A stretch of DNA of 64,000 bases from Flavobacterium sp. HJJ (lineage in GTDB: Bacteria; Bacteroidota; Bacteroidia; Flavobacteriales; Flavobacteriaceae). Shown here one piece after another: positions 9,277 through 18,707 of this stretch; position 1 is the stretch's first letter; each line of letters opens with the position of its first letter. The position numbers were made by a program, and so were the translations under genes. Location of the stretch: the NCBI RefSeq assembly GCF_015351475.1, contig NZ_JADKPR010000003.1:186001-250000 (forward strand), in the 5' to 3' direction. The notes under the pieces were generated by a model. That model made no database searches and had not been told where the DNA came from. It worked only from the letters and a program-made list of their open reading frames with translations.

Positions 9277-9474
9277 ATGAAAAATAAATTATTAAAAATC
9301 ATAAACTTAAAAGGCATTATAGTCTTGTTTGCTGTGTTCAGCTTTTTTAATGTCTGGCCACAGTATTTACTATTGCAATCACAAGTAATTGTAGTAAATA
9401 AAAATTCAACAGTAGAGGTAAAATTACTTCGCAGGGGCGGTTTTGTTGTTTCATTAAATCCAATACAAAATTAA
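9277..9474 (+). pseudogene. Possible internally deleted GH97-type gene (signal peptide fused to C-terminal tail)
   Basis: The frame encodes 65 residues. Residues 1-29 look like a normal export signal (KGIIVLFAVFSFFNVWPQ). Residues 33-62 (SQVIVVNKNSTVEVKLLRRG then GFVVSLNPI) resemble the last strands of GH97 glycosidases, which typically end in a K-L-x-P-G-G-G-x-A-x-x-L pattern. The frame stays open across the junction, as would follow an in-frame deletion of a roughly 650-residue enzyme. It sits between GH95 and GH31 with normal operon spacing. It could instead be a genuine small exported protein, or noise. The GH97 link is recalled family knowledge, not a search result. Confidence 0.4.
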
Positions 9475-9486
9475 GCAGTTAAAAAA

Positions 9487-12078
9487 ATGCAAAGATTCAT
9501 ATACATTCTAATTTTAAGTTTCTCCTTTTCAATTAGTGCGCAGCAGTATAAAAAGCACATTTTGACTACGGATAGGCTTTCAATTGAATTATCTGAAGGC
9601 ATACTTAATATAATTCCTGTTACTGAAAAATCAATCCGGGTGCAATATCAAATTGGAAATTTAAAAGAAGCCCAAGAGTTTGTTTTGATTAATAAGCCTA
9701 AAGTTCCCGCTTTTACATTAAAAGAAACCGCAGCGAGTTTGAAGTTGAGCACAAAAGCAATAACAGCATCATTTGATAAAAAAACAACTGTTATTCAGTA
9801 TAGCGATAAATCCGGTAAAGTGTTTCTTTCCGAGAAAGCAAATTCGAGGTTAATGAAAGCGAGTACCATTATGGGGGAACCTTGTTTTGTGGCCGAACAG
9901 GGATTTGAATCTCCTCAAGACGAGTATTTGTTTGGATTAGGACAATTTCAAGATGGCTTTTATAATTTAAAAAATTCTGCCCGAAAGTTAATTCAGGTAA
10001 ATTCACAGATTGCCATTCCGTTTTTGGTTTCTAATAAAGGATATGGACTTTTATGGCATCAATATGGTCTGACCTATTTTAATCCAGCGAACCAAAATAT
10101 TCCTTTGGTTAAAAATGGTATAAACCAAGGTGAAAATCGAGAAGCAGAAGTAACAACCACTGCAGGTACACAGCGGGTTTCACAACAGCAGTCTGTTTAT
10201 TCGGGCAGTTTTTCGGTGGCTAAAGACGGCAAATATTCTCTAATGCTTGACCTTGGTGATATGGATAGTAATCATTTGGTTATTATTGATAATATAGATG
10301 TAATCAATCAATCCAATTTATGGTTGCCGCCGGCAGTGAGTAAATTAGTTCAGTTAAAAGCAGGAGAACATACTGTAAAAGTTGTCTGCAAATCGAGTAA
10401 CACACCGTCGCTTAGTTTAAAACTTTCTAATAACGAAACGGTTTTCAATTCGCCAAATGCGAAGTCACTTGATTATATCGTTTTTTCGGGAAAAGACACA
10501 GACGAAATTATTGCTGGTTACCGTAATTTAACCGGGAATGTTCCTATGCTGCCAAAATGGGCTTTTGGTTTCTGGCAATGCCGAGAAAGATATACTTCTG
10601 GCGAGCATTTGGTTGCTGCAATTAAAGAATTCAGGAAACGCAGTCTGCCTGTAGATGTAATTGTACAGGACTGGCAGTATTGGGGAAAATATGGCTGGGG
10701 AGTTCCTAAATTTGACGAAACACATTATCCTGAACCAGAAAAATTCATAAAGGAAATTCATGATTTGAATGCTCATTTTTCGGTTTCTGTCTGGGAAAAT
10801 CTGAATAAAGAATCAGAAATTGGTAAGGAATATTTAGCTAAAAATTTATTTATTCCCAATAGTCCGTGGATAGACATTTTTAATCCGGAAACTCAAAAAA
10901 CACATTGGAACGCACTCAATAAAAATTTATTTGCACTTGGTGTAGATTCTTGGTGGATGGATGCTACTGAACCAGAAAATGATGCGCTGAGAGGCAAACA
11001 AACTTATTTTGGCCTGGGAGATTTTTACCGCTTAACTTATCCATTATTTGTCAGCAAGGCGATTTATGAAGGACAAAGAAATACAAATCCAGAAAAAAGA
11101 GTTGCCATTCTCACCCGTTCAGCTTTTCTTGGACAGCAGCGTTACGGAACTATCAATTGGTCAGGTGATATAGGCTGGAGCTGGGACACTTATAAACGTC
11201 AGATAGAGGCAGGGTTAAATTACAATCTTACAGGCATGCCTTATTGGACAACTGATATTGGCGGTTTTTTCCGCCCGGGTCCGAGACAATATACTGACGA
11301 AAAGTATCATGAAATACTCACCCGCTGGTTTCAATGGGGTGCTTTCAATCCGATATTCCGTATTCATGGATACCAAACAGAAACGGAACCTTGGAAATAT
11401 GGCGAAAAAGCAGAGAATAATATGCGTTCTATGATGAACCTCAGGTATCAGCTGCTGCCATATATTTATTCAGAAGCGTGGCAGATATCCAAGAATAATT
11501 CAACATTAATGCGGCCGCTAATTATGGATTTCAATGATGATCCAATTGCTGTCAGCCAAGCTTATGAATACATGTTTGGTAAAGCATTTTTGATAGCGCC
11601 GGTCACAGCTCCAGATGTTATCAATTGGGATGTTTATTTACCAAAGAATACTGCCTGGTATGACTTCTGGACTGGTAAACGATTTGAAGGCGGACAAACA
11701 GTAACAGTTCCGGCTCCATTGGATAAAATTCCGGTTTTTGTAAAGGAAGGTTCAATTGTGCCAATGGGGAATGTTGTTCAAAATACCCAGACAAAACAGG
11801 ATATTCTGGAAGTACATGTCTATACAGGCAAGGACGCTGCGTTTACATTTTATAATGACGAAGGGGATAATTACAATTATGAAAAAGGAAAGTATATCGA
11901 AATTCCAATGATTTGGAATGAAAAGAATCAAAGCTTGACTATAGGTAAACAAATTGGTAATTACAAAGACCAGACAAAGGTATATACCATGAATATTGTA
12001 TGGATGTCTGGAAAACAGAATGATACAGCTGTTAAAACAATAAAATATACAGGTAAGCAAGCAGTGGTAAAAAAGTGA
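9487..12078 (+). CDS. GH31 alpha-xylosidase/alpha-glucosidase with PA14-like insert
   Basis: The protein has 863 residues with a signal peptide (1-18, ending ISA). The N-terminal GH31 beta-domain is interrupted by a PA14-like insert (about 221-331: GSFSVAKDGKYSLMLDLGD, HLVIIDNIDVINQ, LKAGEHTVKVVC), as in bacterial alpha-xylosidases such as Cellvibrio Xyl31A. The catalytic barrel has WWMDATEPEND with nucleophile Asp492 and WSGDIGWSWD with acid/base Asp561. PA14-bearing GH31 enzymes mostly remove terminal alpha-D-xylose, and GH31 members also occur in Bacteroides xylan loci, so alpha-xylosidase is favoured over alpha-glucosidase. It follows the 65-residue remnant by 12 bases and precedes a GH43 gene with a 54-base gap. 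Confidence 0.9.
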   Translation: MQRFIYILILSFSFSISAQQYKKHILTTDRLSIELSEGILNIIPVTEKSIRVQYQIGNLKEAQEFVLINKPKVPAFTLKETAASLKLSTKAITASFDKKTTVIQYSDKSGKVFLSEKANSRLMKASTIMGEPCFVAEQGFESPQDEYLFGLGQFQDGFYNLKNSARKLIQVNSQIAIPFLVSNKGYGLLWHQYGLTYFNPANQNIPLVKNGINQGENREAEVTTTAGTQRVSQQQSVYSGSFSVAKDGKYSLMLDLGDMDSNHLVIIDNIDVINQSNLWLPPAVSKLVQLKAGEHTVKVVCKSSNTPSLSLKLSNNETVFNSPNAKSLDYIVFSGKDTDEIIAGYRNLTGNVPMLPKWAFGFWQCRERYTSGEHLVAAIKEFRKRSLPVDVIVQDWQYWGKYGWGVPKFDETHYPEPEKFIKEIHDLNAHFSVSVWENLNKESEIGKEYLAKNLFIPNSPWIDIFNPETQKTHWNALNKNLFALGVDSWWMDATEPENDALRGKQTYFGLGDFYRLTYPLFVSKAIYEGQRNTNPEKRVAILTRSAFLGQQRYGTINWSGDIGWSWDTYKRQIEAGLNYNLTGMPYWTTDIGGFFRPGPRQYTDEKYHEILTRWFQWGAFNPIFRIHGYQTETEPWKYGEKAENNMRSMMNLRYQLLPYIYSEAWQISKNNSTLMRPLIMDFNDDPIAVSQAYEYMFGKAFLIAPVTAPDVINWDVYLPKNTAWYDFWTGKRFEGGQTVTVPAPLDKIPVFVKEGSIVPMGNVVQNTQTKQDILEVHVYTGKDAAFTFYNDEGDNYNYEKGKYIEIPMIWNEKNQSLTIGKQIGNYKDQTKVYTMNIVWMSGKQNDTAVKTIKYTGKQAVVKK

Positions 12079-12132
12079 TTTCAGATTAAAATTGAAATCA
12101 GAATAGATAATTAGAAACTAAAAAAGGATAAT

Positions 12133-13092
12133 ATGAAATTTAAGATTAAAATTCTATTGGTGTTCTGTGGTTTGTCAATGATTAGAATGACAGCACAAAA
12201 TCCTATTATAAAAAATATTTTTACTGCAGATCCTTCGCCGCTTGTACATAAAGGCACATTGTATTTGTATACAGGGCATGATGTAGCAACAGAACAAGAT
12301 ACGAATTATAAAATGTCCGATTGGCACGTATTTTCTACAACAGATATGGCAGCCTGGAAAGATCACGGAGCACTGCTTTCGCCAAGTACATTTTCTTGGG
12401 CTACTGGGGATGCTTATGCTGCGCAGTGTGTGGAGAGAAAAGGAAAGTTTTACTGGTTTGTTTCTACATTTCATAAAAAAGATGATGTAAGCGGGGGCGG
12501 TGCCGCAATTGGCGTAGCTGTTTCTGACAGTCCTACAGGTCCTTTTAAAGATGCTATTGGTAAGGCTCTTGTAATAAACGAAATGACTACTGACATGAAA
12601 TTTGCCTGGGATGATATTGACCCTACCGTATTTGTTGATGATGACGGACAAGCTTATTTATTTTGGGGTAATGGAAGCTGTAAATGGGTAAAACTTAAAG
12701 ACAATATGATCGAAACTGAGGGAGAGATCACCACTTTTAAACCTAAAAATTACATTGAAGGGCCATGGGTTTATAAAAGAAAAAATCTGTATTATCTAGT
12801 TTATCCAAGCGTTGGTACAAAACCAGAAATGATAGAATACTGCACAGCTCCAAAACCAGAGGGACCATGGACATATCAAGGTATCATCCAAGATAATGTG
12901 ACAAACAGTTTTACTACACATCCAGGGATTATTGACTATAAAGGGAAATCATACTTTTTTTATCATAATGGAAGTCTGCCTACAGGAGGAAGTTATAGAC
13001 GTTCTGTCTGCGTAGACTATATGTATTATAATGAAGATGGAACGATTCAAAAAATTGTGCAGACAACTGAAGGCGTAGCCAAAGTAAAATAA
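12133..13092 (+). CDS. GH43 arabinofuranosidase/beta-xylosidase, catalytic domain only
   Basis: The 319-residue secreted protein (signal ends MTAQ) is a five-bladed propeller with the GH43 triad: base Asp33 in TADPSP, modulator Asp163 in [13 protein letters not shown], and acid Glu209 in YIEGPWVYKR. It shares the TADPxPxVH-x-G/D start and the [19 protein letters not shown] motif with the CBM6-bearing GH43 genes further downstream but has no binding module. Together these form a paralogous set. The likely job is trimming arabinose or xylose from arabinoxylo-oligosaccharides; substrate cannot be fixed from sequence alone. Confidence 0.9.
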   Translation: MKFKIKILLVFCGLSMIRMTAQNPIIKNIFTADPSPLVHKGTLYLYTGHDVATEQDTNYKMSDWHVFSTTDMAAWKDHGALLSPSTFSWATGDAYAAQCVERKGKFYWFVSTFHKKDDVSGGGAAIGVAVSDSPTGPFKDAIGKALVINEMTTDMKFAWDDIDPTVFVDDDGQAYLFWGNGSCKWVKLKDNMIETEGEITTFKPKNYIEGPWVYKRKNLYYLVYPSVGTKPEMIEYCTAPKPEGPWTYQGIIQDNVTNSFTTHPGIIDYKGKSYFFYHNGSLPTGGSYRRSVCVDYMYYNEDGTIQKIVQTTEGVAKVK

Positions 13093-13121
13093 AATATACA
13101 CCTTAGATTCAAATTTATACA

Positions 13122-14690
13122 ATGAAAAATAAAATTAGTATCATTTTTACCTGCCTGAATTTAATTATGCAGACGGCAGTATTTTCTCAAAAAACGACAG
13201 CCAAAAATCCCGTGATTTATGCAGATGTGCCTGATTTATCTATCATTAGAGTTGGGAATACATACTACATGAGCAGTACTACAATGCACATGAATCCGGG
13301 TGTGCCAATTATGAAATCGACCGACTTAGTAAATTGGAAACTTATTAATTATGCGTATCAAACATTAGAGGATAATGATGATAAACTGAATTTAGATAAT
13401 GGTAAAAATGATTATGGCAGAGGTTCATGGGCCAGCAGTCTGCGCTATCATAATGGCACTTATTATGTCAGTACTTTTTCTGGGACAACAGGTAAAACGT
13501 ATATTTTTTCCACAAAAAATTTAGAAAAAGATCCTTGGAAAAAAAATGTTTTAAATGCTTCTTACCATGACCATTCGATTTTTTTTGATGATGATGGCAG
13601 GGTGTATATGGTTTACGGTAACGGAAAACTTTTTGTAAAAGAATTAAATGCTGATTTATCGGGAATTAAAGAAGGAGGATTGGATCAGGTATTAATTGAA
13701 AACGCCAGCGCTCCGGCCGGAAGTAATATTATGCTTAATTCGGAGGGTTCTCAGCTTTTTAAGGTGAAAGGAAAATACTATCTGTTTAATATCGCCTGGC
13801 CAAAAGGAGGAATGCGTACCGTAGTTATACATCGGGCGGACAATATTAAAGGCCCTTGGGAAGGAAAAATCGGTTTGCAGGATTTAGGTGTTGCCCAAGG
13901 CGGACTTATTGATACTCCTGACGGAAAATGGTTTTCTTATTTATTTAGAGATGCAGGAGGCGTAGGCCGTATTCCCTATCTAGTGCCTGTTAAATGGGAA
14001 GATGGATGGCCTGTATTAGGAGAAAACGGAAAAGTGCCTGAATATTTAGATTTACCGGCTAATAAAAGTCTTATTCCGGGTATTGTAAATTCTGATGATT
14101 TTACCCGAAAAAATGGAGAAAGTGATTTACCATTAGTGTGGCAGTGGAATCACAATCCAGACAACAAACTTTGGTCTGTTACAGAAAAGAAAGGATATTT
14201 AAGATTAAAAACAGGCAGAATAGACAGCGGTTTTCTTCAGGCCAAAAATACTTTGACACAAAGAACTTTTGGACCGGAAAGTTCAGGAGAAATAATGATT
14301 GAAGTTTCAAAAATGAAAGACGGCGATTTTGCAGGACTTTCATTATTGCAGAAAGATTTCGGACTGGTAGCTGTAAAAGCTGAAAACGGTTCTAAAAAAA
14401 TCGTAATGATTGATATTTCCAAAGAAATTGAAAGTGTTCCTTTAAATCAGGACAAAGTATACTTTAAAGCCGAATGCAATTTCAAAGATAAGGCTGATAT
14501 AGGAAAATTTTATTATAGTCTGGATGGAAAAAAATGGATTAGTATCGGGAATGCTATAAAACTGCCCTACACACTTCCGCATTTTATGGGATACCGTTTT
14601 GGGCTTTTCAATTATGCAACCAAAGATACAGGTGGTTTTGCGGATTTTGATTATTTCCATATCAGTGATAAAATTTCGAAAACGAATTAG
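13122..14690 (+). CDS. GH43 beta-xylosidase/arabinofuranosidase with C-terminal beta-sandwich (subfamily-12-like)
   Basis: The protein has 522 residues and a signal peptide ending FSQ. The catalytic propeller has base Asp38 in YADVPDLSI, modulator Asp150 in YHDHSIFFDDDG and acid Glu208 in NSEGSQLFK. A C-terminal concanavalin-like domain (about 325-515: VWQWNHNPDNKLWSV, DGDFAGLSLLQKDFG, YYSLDGKKW) is typical of exo-acting two-domain GH43 enzymes and closes the active site. The ADVPD-S start resembles subfamily 12 members. It lies 29 bases after the single-domain GH43 and ahead of GH3 in the same transcription block. It is a different GH43 clade from its neighbour. Confidence 0.88.
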   Translation: MKNKISIIFTCLNLIMQTAVFSQKTTAKNPVIYADVPDLSIIRVGNTYYMSSTTMHMNPGVPIMKSTDLVNWKLINYAYQTLEDNDDKLNLDNGKNDYGRGSWASSLRYHNGTYYVSTFSGTTGKTYIFSTKNLEKDPWKKNVLNASYHDHSIFFDDDGRVYMVYGNGKLFVKELNADLSGIKEGGLDQVLIENASAPAGSNIMLNSEGSQLFKVKGKYYLFNIAWPKGGMRTVVIHRADNIKGPWEGKIGLQDLGVAQGGLIDTPDGKWFSYLFRDAGGVGRIPYLVPVKWEDGWPVLGENGKVPEYLDLPANKSLIPGIVNSDDFTRKNGESDLPLVWQWNHNPDNKLWSVTEKKGYLRLKTGRIDSGFLQAKNTLTQRTFGPESSGEIMIEVSKMKDGDFAGLSLLQKDFGLVAVKAENGSKKIVMIDISKEIESVPLNQDKVYFKAECNFKDKADIGKFYYSLDGKKWISIGNAIKLPYTLPHFMGYRFGLFNYATKDTGGFADFDYFHISDKISKTN

Positions 14691-14739
14691 TTTTTCTTTT
14701 TATAACAAGCTTAGCTATTAAATTATAATATAAAAAAGC

Positions 14740-17334
14740 ATGAAAATTAATTGTCTCATCATCATAAGTTTATTTTCAATATCCAGCATAAATGCGCAGA
14801 AATACCCTTACCAGAATCCTTCTCTCAGTTCAGAAGAACGAGCTAAGGATTTAATTTTAAGACTGACACTTGAAGAAAAAGCCGCATTAATGTGCGACCA
14901 GTCTGATGCTGTGCCAAGGCTTGGAATTAAAAAATTCAACTGGTGGAGTGAAGCTTTGCATGGCTATGCAAATAATGATAATGTAACTGTTTTTCCAGAA
15001 CCTATCGGTATGGCAGCTTCATTTGACGATCAGTTTGTTTATCGTGTTTTTGATGCCGTATCTGATGAAGCCAGAGCAAAATACAATCAGTGGATTAAAA
15101 ACGGAAATGAAAACAAACGGTTTTTAAGTCTCTCAGTATGGACTCCAAACGTAAATATTTTTAGAGACCCGCGCTGGGGACGAGGTCAGGAAACTTATGG
15201 AGAGGATCCTTATCTTACTTCACGAATGGGTATTTCAGTTGTGAAAGGACTGCAGGGACCGGCAGATTCTAAATACCGTAAGCTCTTGGCCTGTGCAAAG
15301 CACTTTGCTGTTCATTCCGGCCCAGAATGGAGCAGGCACGAATTAAATCTTAACAGTGTAGATCCTAGAGAATTGTATGAAACCTACCTGCCGGCATTTA
15401 AAGCTCTAGTGCAGGATGCAGATGTAAGGGAAGTTATGTGTGCCTATCAGCGTCTGGACGATGAACCTTGCTGCAGCAATACCCGACTTTTACAGCGTAT
15501 TCTTCGTGATGAGTGGGGATTTAAATATATGGTGGTTTCAGATTGCGGAGCTGTTACTGATTTTTATACTACTCATAAAGTTTCATCAGATGCGGTACAT
15601 GCTGCTTCCAAAGCGGTACTTGCAGGAACTGACGTAGAATGTGTTTGGGAGAAGTACCCTTTCAAAAACTTGCCCGAAGCTGTTGCAAAAGATTTAATTA
15701 AAGAATCTGATATTAACAAAAGTCTGCTTCGTGTTTTAGTGGGGCGTTTTGATTTAGGTGAAATGGACGATGATGCCATTGTGCCTTGGACAAAGATTCC
15801 TGCTTCGGTTCTTAACAATAAGGAACATCAGCAGTTGGCACTTGAAATGGCTCAAAAAACAATGACGCTTCTGCAGAATAAAAACAATGTTCTTCCTTTA
15901 AACAAAACAGCAGACAAAATTGCGGTTATTGGTCCAAACGCTGATAATGAACCTGTGTTATGGGGAAATTATAATGGTACACCCGTTAGAACCATTACGA
16001 TAAAAGATGGAATTGAATCCAAAATAGGAGCAAACAAAATCGTTTATGATAAAGCCTGTGATTTAGTAGAAGATAAAGTAACTCAGACTTATTTTGACCA
16101 AATTTCATTTGAAGGGAAAAAAGGAATGAAAGCCACTTATTGGAACAATCCAAACAGAGAGGGCGCTAGTGTAATTTCTCAGCAGATTGTTAATCCTATA
16201 AAAATGACTACTGCGGGTCAGCACGAGTTTGCTTCAGGGGTTAAGCTGGAAGGATTTTCTGCAAAGTATGAAACAGAATATACAGCGAAACATAACGATA
16301 CACTTGTTTTTAAAACTGGGATTACCGGTGTTTTTGAATTGTTAGTGAACGGGAAATCAATTTCAAAAGCCAATAATTGGCGGACAGTTCCTTCTAATAT
16401 TCCATTTGTTGTAGAGGCTGGGAAAAAATATAAAATTGAAATTCTTTATGCTCAGTCAAACAATTGGCAGGCCAATCTAGAATTCGATTTTGGAAAAGGA
16501 TTTGATATCGATTTCAGCAAATTGGTTCAAAAATTAAAAGGTATCGATACGGTAGTTTTTGTAGGCGGACTTTCGACTTTGCTTGAAGGCGAAGAAATGC
16601 CTGTTTCTTATCCGGGTTTTAAAGACGGTGACCGTACAAATATTGAGCTTCCATCTGTTCAGAGAAAATGTTTGAAAGAACTCAAAGATGCCGGCAAAAA
16701 AGTAGTTTTTGTAAACTGTTCCGGTTCGGCTATTGCTTTGACGCCTGAAACCGCGAGCTGTGATGCTATTTTACAGGCGTGGTATCCAGGAGAATCGGGC
16801 GGTCAGGCTGTTGCCGATGTACTTTTTGGAGATTATAATCCTGCTGGAAAACTGCCGGTTTCATTTTATAAAAATTCAGAGATACTAGGTGATTTTGAAA
16901 ATTATTCAATGAAGAACCGTACTTACAGATATACAACAGATGTTTTATTTCCTTTTGGTTTTGGCTTAAGTTACTCTGAATTTAATATTGGCTCAGGCAC
17001 ATTAAGCAAGACAAATATAAAACCGACTGAAAACACGCAGTTAAGTTTTCCAATACAAAACATCAGTAAACGTGATGGAACTGAAATTGTTCAGGTGTAT
17101 GTCCGAAAATTAAATGATTCCAACGGTCCATTAAAAACATTAAAAGCTTTTAAAAGAATCAATCTGAAAGCGGACGAAAAACAAAATGTTACGATCGATT
17201 TACCGGCTTCTTCATTTGAGTTTTATGATACTAAAATTAATAAAATGAATGTGGCATCAGGTGAATATGAAGTTTATTATGGTAATAGTTCGGATGTTAA
17301 AGATTTAAAAATGACTACCATTTATATTAAATAA
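14740..17334 (+). CDS. GH3 beta-xylosidase-type glycosidase with PA14 insert
   Basis: The protein has 864 residues with a signal peptide (ending INAQ). It starts with PYQNPSLSSEERAKDLILRL and FNWWSEALHGYA, the signature of the GH3 beta-xylosidase/arabinofuranosidase branch. Nucleophile Asp268 is in VVSDCGAVTDF. A PA14-like module (about 462-588: GMKATYWNN, FELLVNGKSI, YKIEILYAQ) is inserted in the second domain, followed by the FPFGFGLSYSEF segment and a fibronectin-III-like C-terminal domain. Domain order is normal for the family. It would release xylose from the non-reducing end of debranched xylo-oligosaccharides. It is followed by three CBM6-bearing GH43 genes. Confidence 0.9.
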   Translation: MKINCLIIISLFSISSINAQKYPYQNPSLSSEERAKDLILRLTLEEKAALMCDQSDAVPRLGIKKFNWWSEALHGYANNDNVTVFPEPIGMAASFDDQFVYRVFDAVSDEARAKYNQWIKNGNENKRFLSLSVWTPNVNIFRDPRWGRGQETYGEDPYLTSRMGISVVKGLQGPADSKYRKLLACAKHFAVHSGPEWSRHELNLNSVDPRELYETYLPAFKALVQDADVREVMCAYQRLDDEPCCSNTRLLQRILRDEWGFKYMVVSDCGAVTDFYTTHKVSSDAVHAASKAVLAGTDVECVWEKYPFKNLPEAVAKDLIKESDINKSLLRVLVGRFDLGEMDDDAIVPWTKIPASVLNNKEHQQLALEMAQKTMTLLQNKNNVLPLNKTADKIAVIGPNADNEPVLWGNYNGTPVRTITIKDGIESKIGANKIVYDKACDLVEDKVTQTYFDQISFEGKKGMKATYWNNPNREGASVISQQIVNPIKMTTAGQHEFASGVKLEGFSAKYETEYTAKHNDTLVFKTGITGVFELLVNGKSISKANNWRTVPSNIPFVVEAGKKYKIEILYAQSNNWQANLEFDFGKGFDIDFSKLVQKLKGIDTVVFVGGLSTLLEGEEMPVSYPGFKDGDRTNIELPSVQRKCLKELKDAGKKVVFVNCSGSAIALTPETASCDAILQAWYPGESGGQAVADVLFGDYNPAGKLPVSFYKNSEILGDFENYSMKNRTYRYTTDVLFPFGFGLSYSEFNIGSGTLSKTNIKPTENTQLSFPIQNISKRDGTEIVQVYVRKLNDSNGPLKTLKAFKRINLKADEKQNVTIDLPASSFEFYDTKINKMNVASGEYEVYYGNSSDVKDLKMTTIYIK

Positions 17335-17348
17335 AACAGTTAAAAAAA

Positions 17349-18662
17349 ATGAATTTTAAAAAGAAATGCCTTTTAGTATTTTGTAGTATTCCCATGCTGG
17401 GGTTTGCTCAGAAGCCTATTATTCAAACCAAATATACTGCCGATCCTGCTCCGATGGTACATAATGATACAGTGTTTTTATATACATCCCATGATGAAGA
17501 TGATGCCACTGGATTCAAAATGAAGGATTGGCTGCTTTATACTTCAACAGATATGGTAAACTGGACCGATCATGGTATTGTTGCTTCACTGAACGATTTC
17601 AGCTGGGTAAAGCATGACAATGGTGCCTGGGCGATTCAATGTATAGAGAGAAATGGTAAATTTTATATTTACGCTCCCATGCACGGGCAGGGAATAGGTG
17701 TATTAGTATCCGATAGTCCTTATGGATCGTTTAAAGATCCACTGGGAAAACGATTGATTGAGGACAATCATATTTGGAATGATATTGACCCAACACCACT
17801 TATTGATGATGACGGACAAGCTTATCTATATTGGGGAAATCCAGATGTATATTATGTGAAATTAAATGAAGACATGATTTCGACCTCTGGAGAAGTTGTC
17901 AAAGAACCTACTAAACCAAGGAACTATCAGGAAGGGCCTTGGGTTTATAAACGCAAAGGACATTATTATATGTCTTACGCCTCAACTTGCTGTCCGGAAG
18001 GGATTGGATACGCGATAAGTAATTCCCCAGCAGGACCTTGGGAATATAAAGGAATGGTCGTTCAAGCCAGTGAGAAAACAAGAGGTAATCACCCTGGGAT
18101 AATTGATTATAAAGGTAAATCTTATGTTTTTGGTCATAGTTATGATTTAATAAAAAGAGAAACTGCTACGTTTTATGAAAGACGTTCTGTGGATATGGAC
18201 GAAATCATTTATAATCCCGACGGAACAATACAAGCCTTATCGTACTGGTCTGTTGATGGACCAAAACCAGTTGGAACAATTAATCCTTTTAAACGTGTTG
18301 AAGCTGAAACCATGGCATGGAGTGAAGGAGTGAAGTCGGATGCAACTAATGAAAAAGGTGTATTTGTGACTAAAATAGACAACAACGATTATATTGATAT
18401 ACAGGCTGTTAATTTTGATAAAGAACCAAAAAGTTTCCAAGTTAGTGCCTCTTCCATTTTGGGAGGAAAAATAGAAATCCATTTAGATACTAAAGAAGGC
18501 GAACTTCTGGGTGTTTGTGTTATAAAAAGTACCGGGGATTTAAATACCTGGAAAGAATTTAATGCTAAAGTTAAAAAGGTAAAAGGCTTGCATAATCTGT
18601 TTTTTGTGTTCAAAGGGAATGAGAAATCTATGTTTAATTTAGATTGGTGGCTATTTGAATAA
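17349..18662 (+). CDS. GH43-CBM6 arabinoxylan arabinofuranohydrolase-like enzyme (paralog A)
   Basis: The 437-residue secreted protein (signal ends GFAQ) has the triad Asp32 (YTADPAP), Asp147 (NDIDPTPLIDDDG) and Glu195 (YQEGPWVYKRKG). A C-terminal CBM6-like sandwich begins near residue 315 ([17 protein letters not shown]) and ends in FNLDWWLFE, the usual CBM6 closing strand. The GH43 plus CBM6 layout matches arabinoxylan arabinofuranohydrolases such as Bacillus XynD, which remove arabinose from intact arabinoxylan. It lies 14 bases after GH3 and is followed 45 bases later by a paralog of the same layout. Confidence 0.88.
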   Translation: MNFKKKCLLVFCSIPMLGFAQKPIIQTKYTADPAPMVHNDTVFLYTSHDEDDATGFKMKDWLLYTSTDMVNWTDHGIVASLNDFSWVKHDNGAWAIQCIERNGKFYIYAPMHGQGIGVLVSDSPYGSFKDPLGKRLIEDNHIWNDIDPTPLIDDDGQAYLYWGNPDVYYVKLNEDMISTSGEVVKEPTKPRNYQEGPWVYKRKGHYYMSYASTCCPEGIGYAISNSPAGPWEYKGMVVQASEKTRGNHPGIIDYKGKSYVFGHSYDLIKRETATFYERRSVDMDEIIYNPDGTIQALSYWSVDGPKPVGTINPFKRVEAETMAWSEGVKSDATNEKGVFVTKIDNNDYIDIQAVNFDKEPKSFQVSASSILGGKIEIHLDTKEGELLGVCVIKSTGDLNTWKEFNAKVKKVKGLHNLFFVFKGNEKSMFNLDWWLFE

Positions 18663-18707
18663 TCCCATTTAATTTAAAAACAATCTAAAAAAGTTAATAA
18701 ATAAAAA

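Noticed and set aside
12175..12651. A 158-codon minus-strand frame inside a GH43 gene
   Set aside because: It is a shadow frame of the GH43 catalytic domain, cysteine- and isoleucine-rich with no family pattern.
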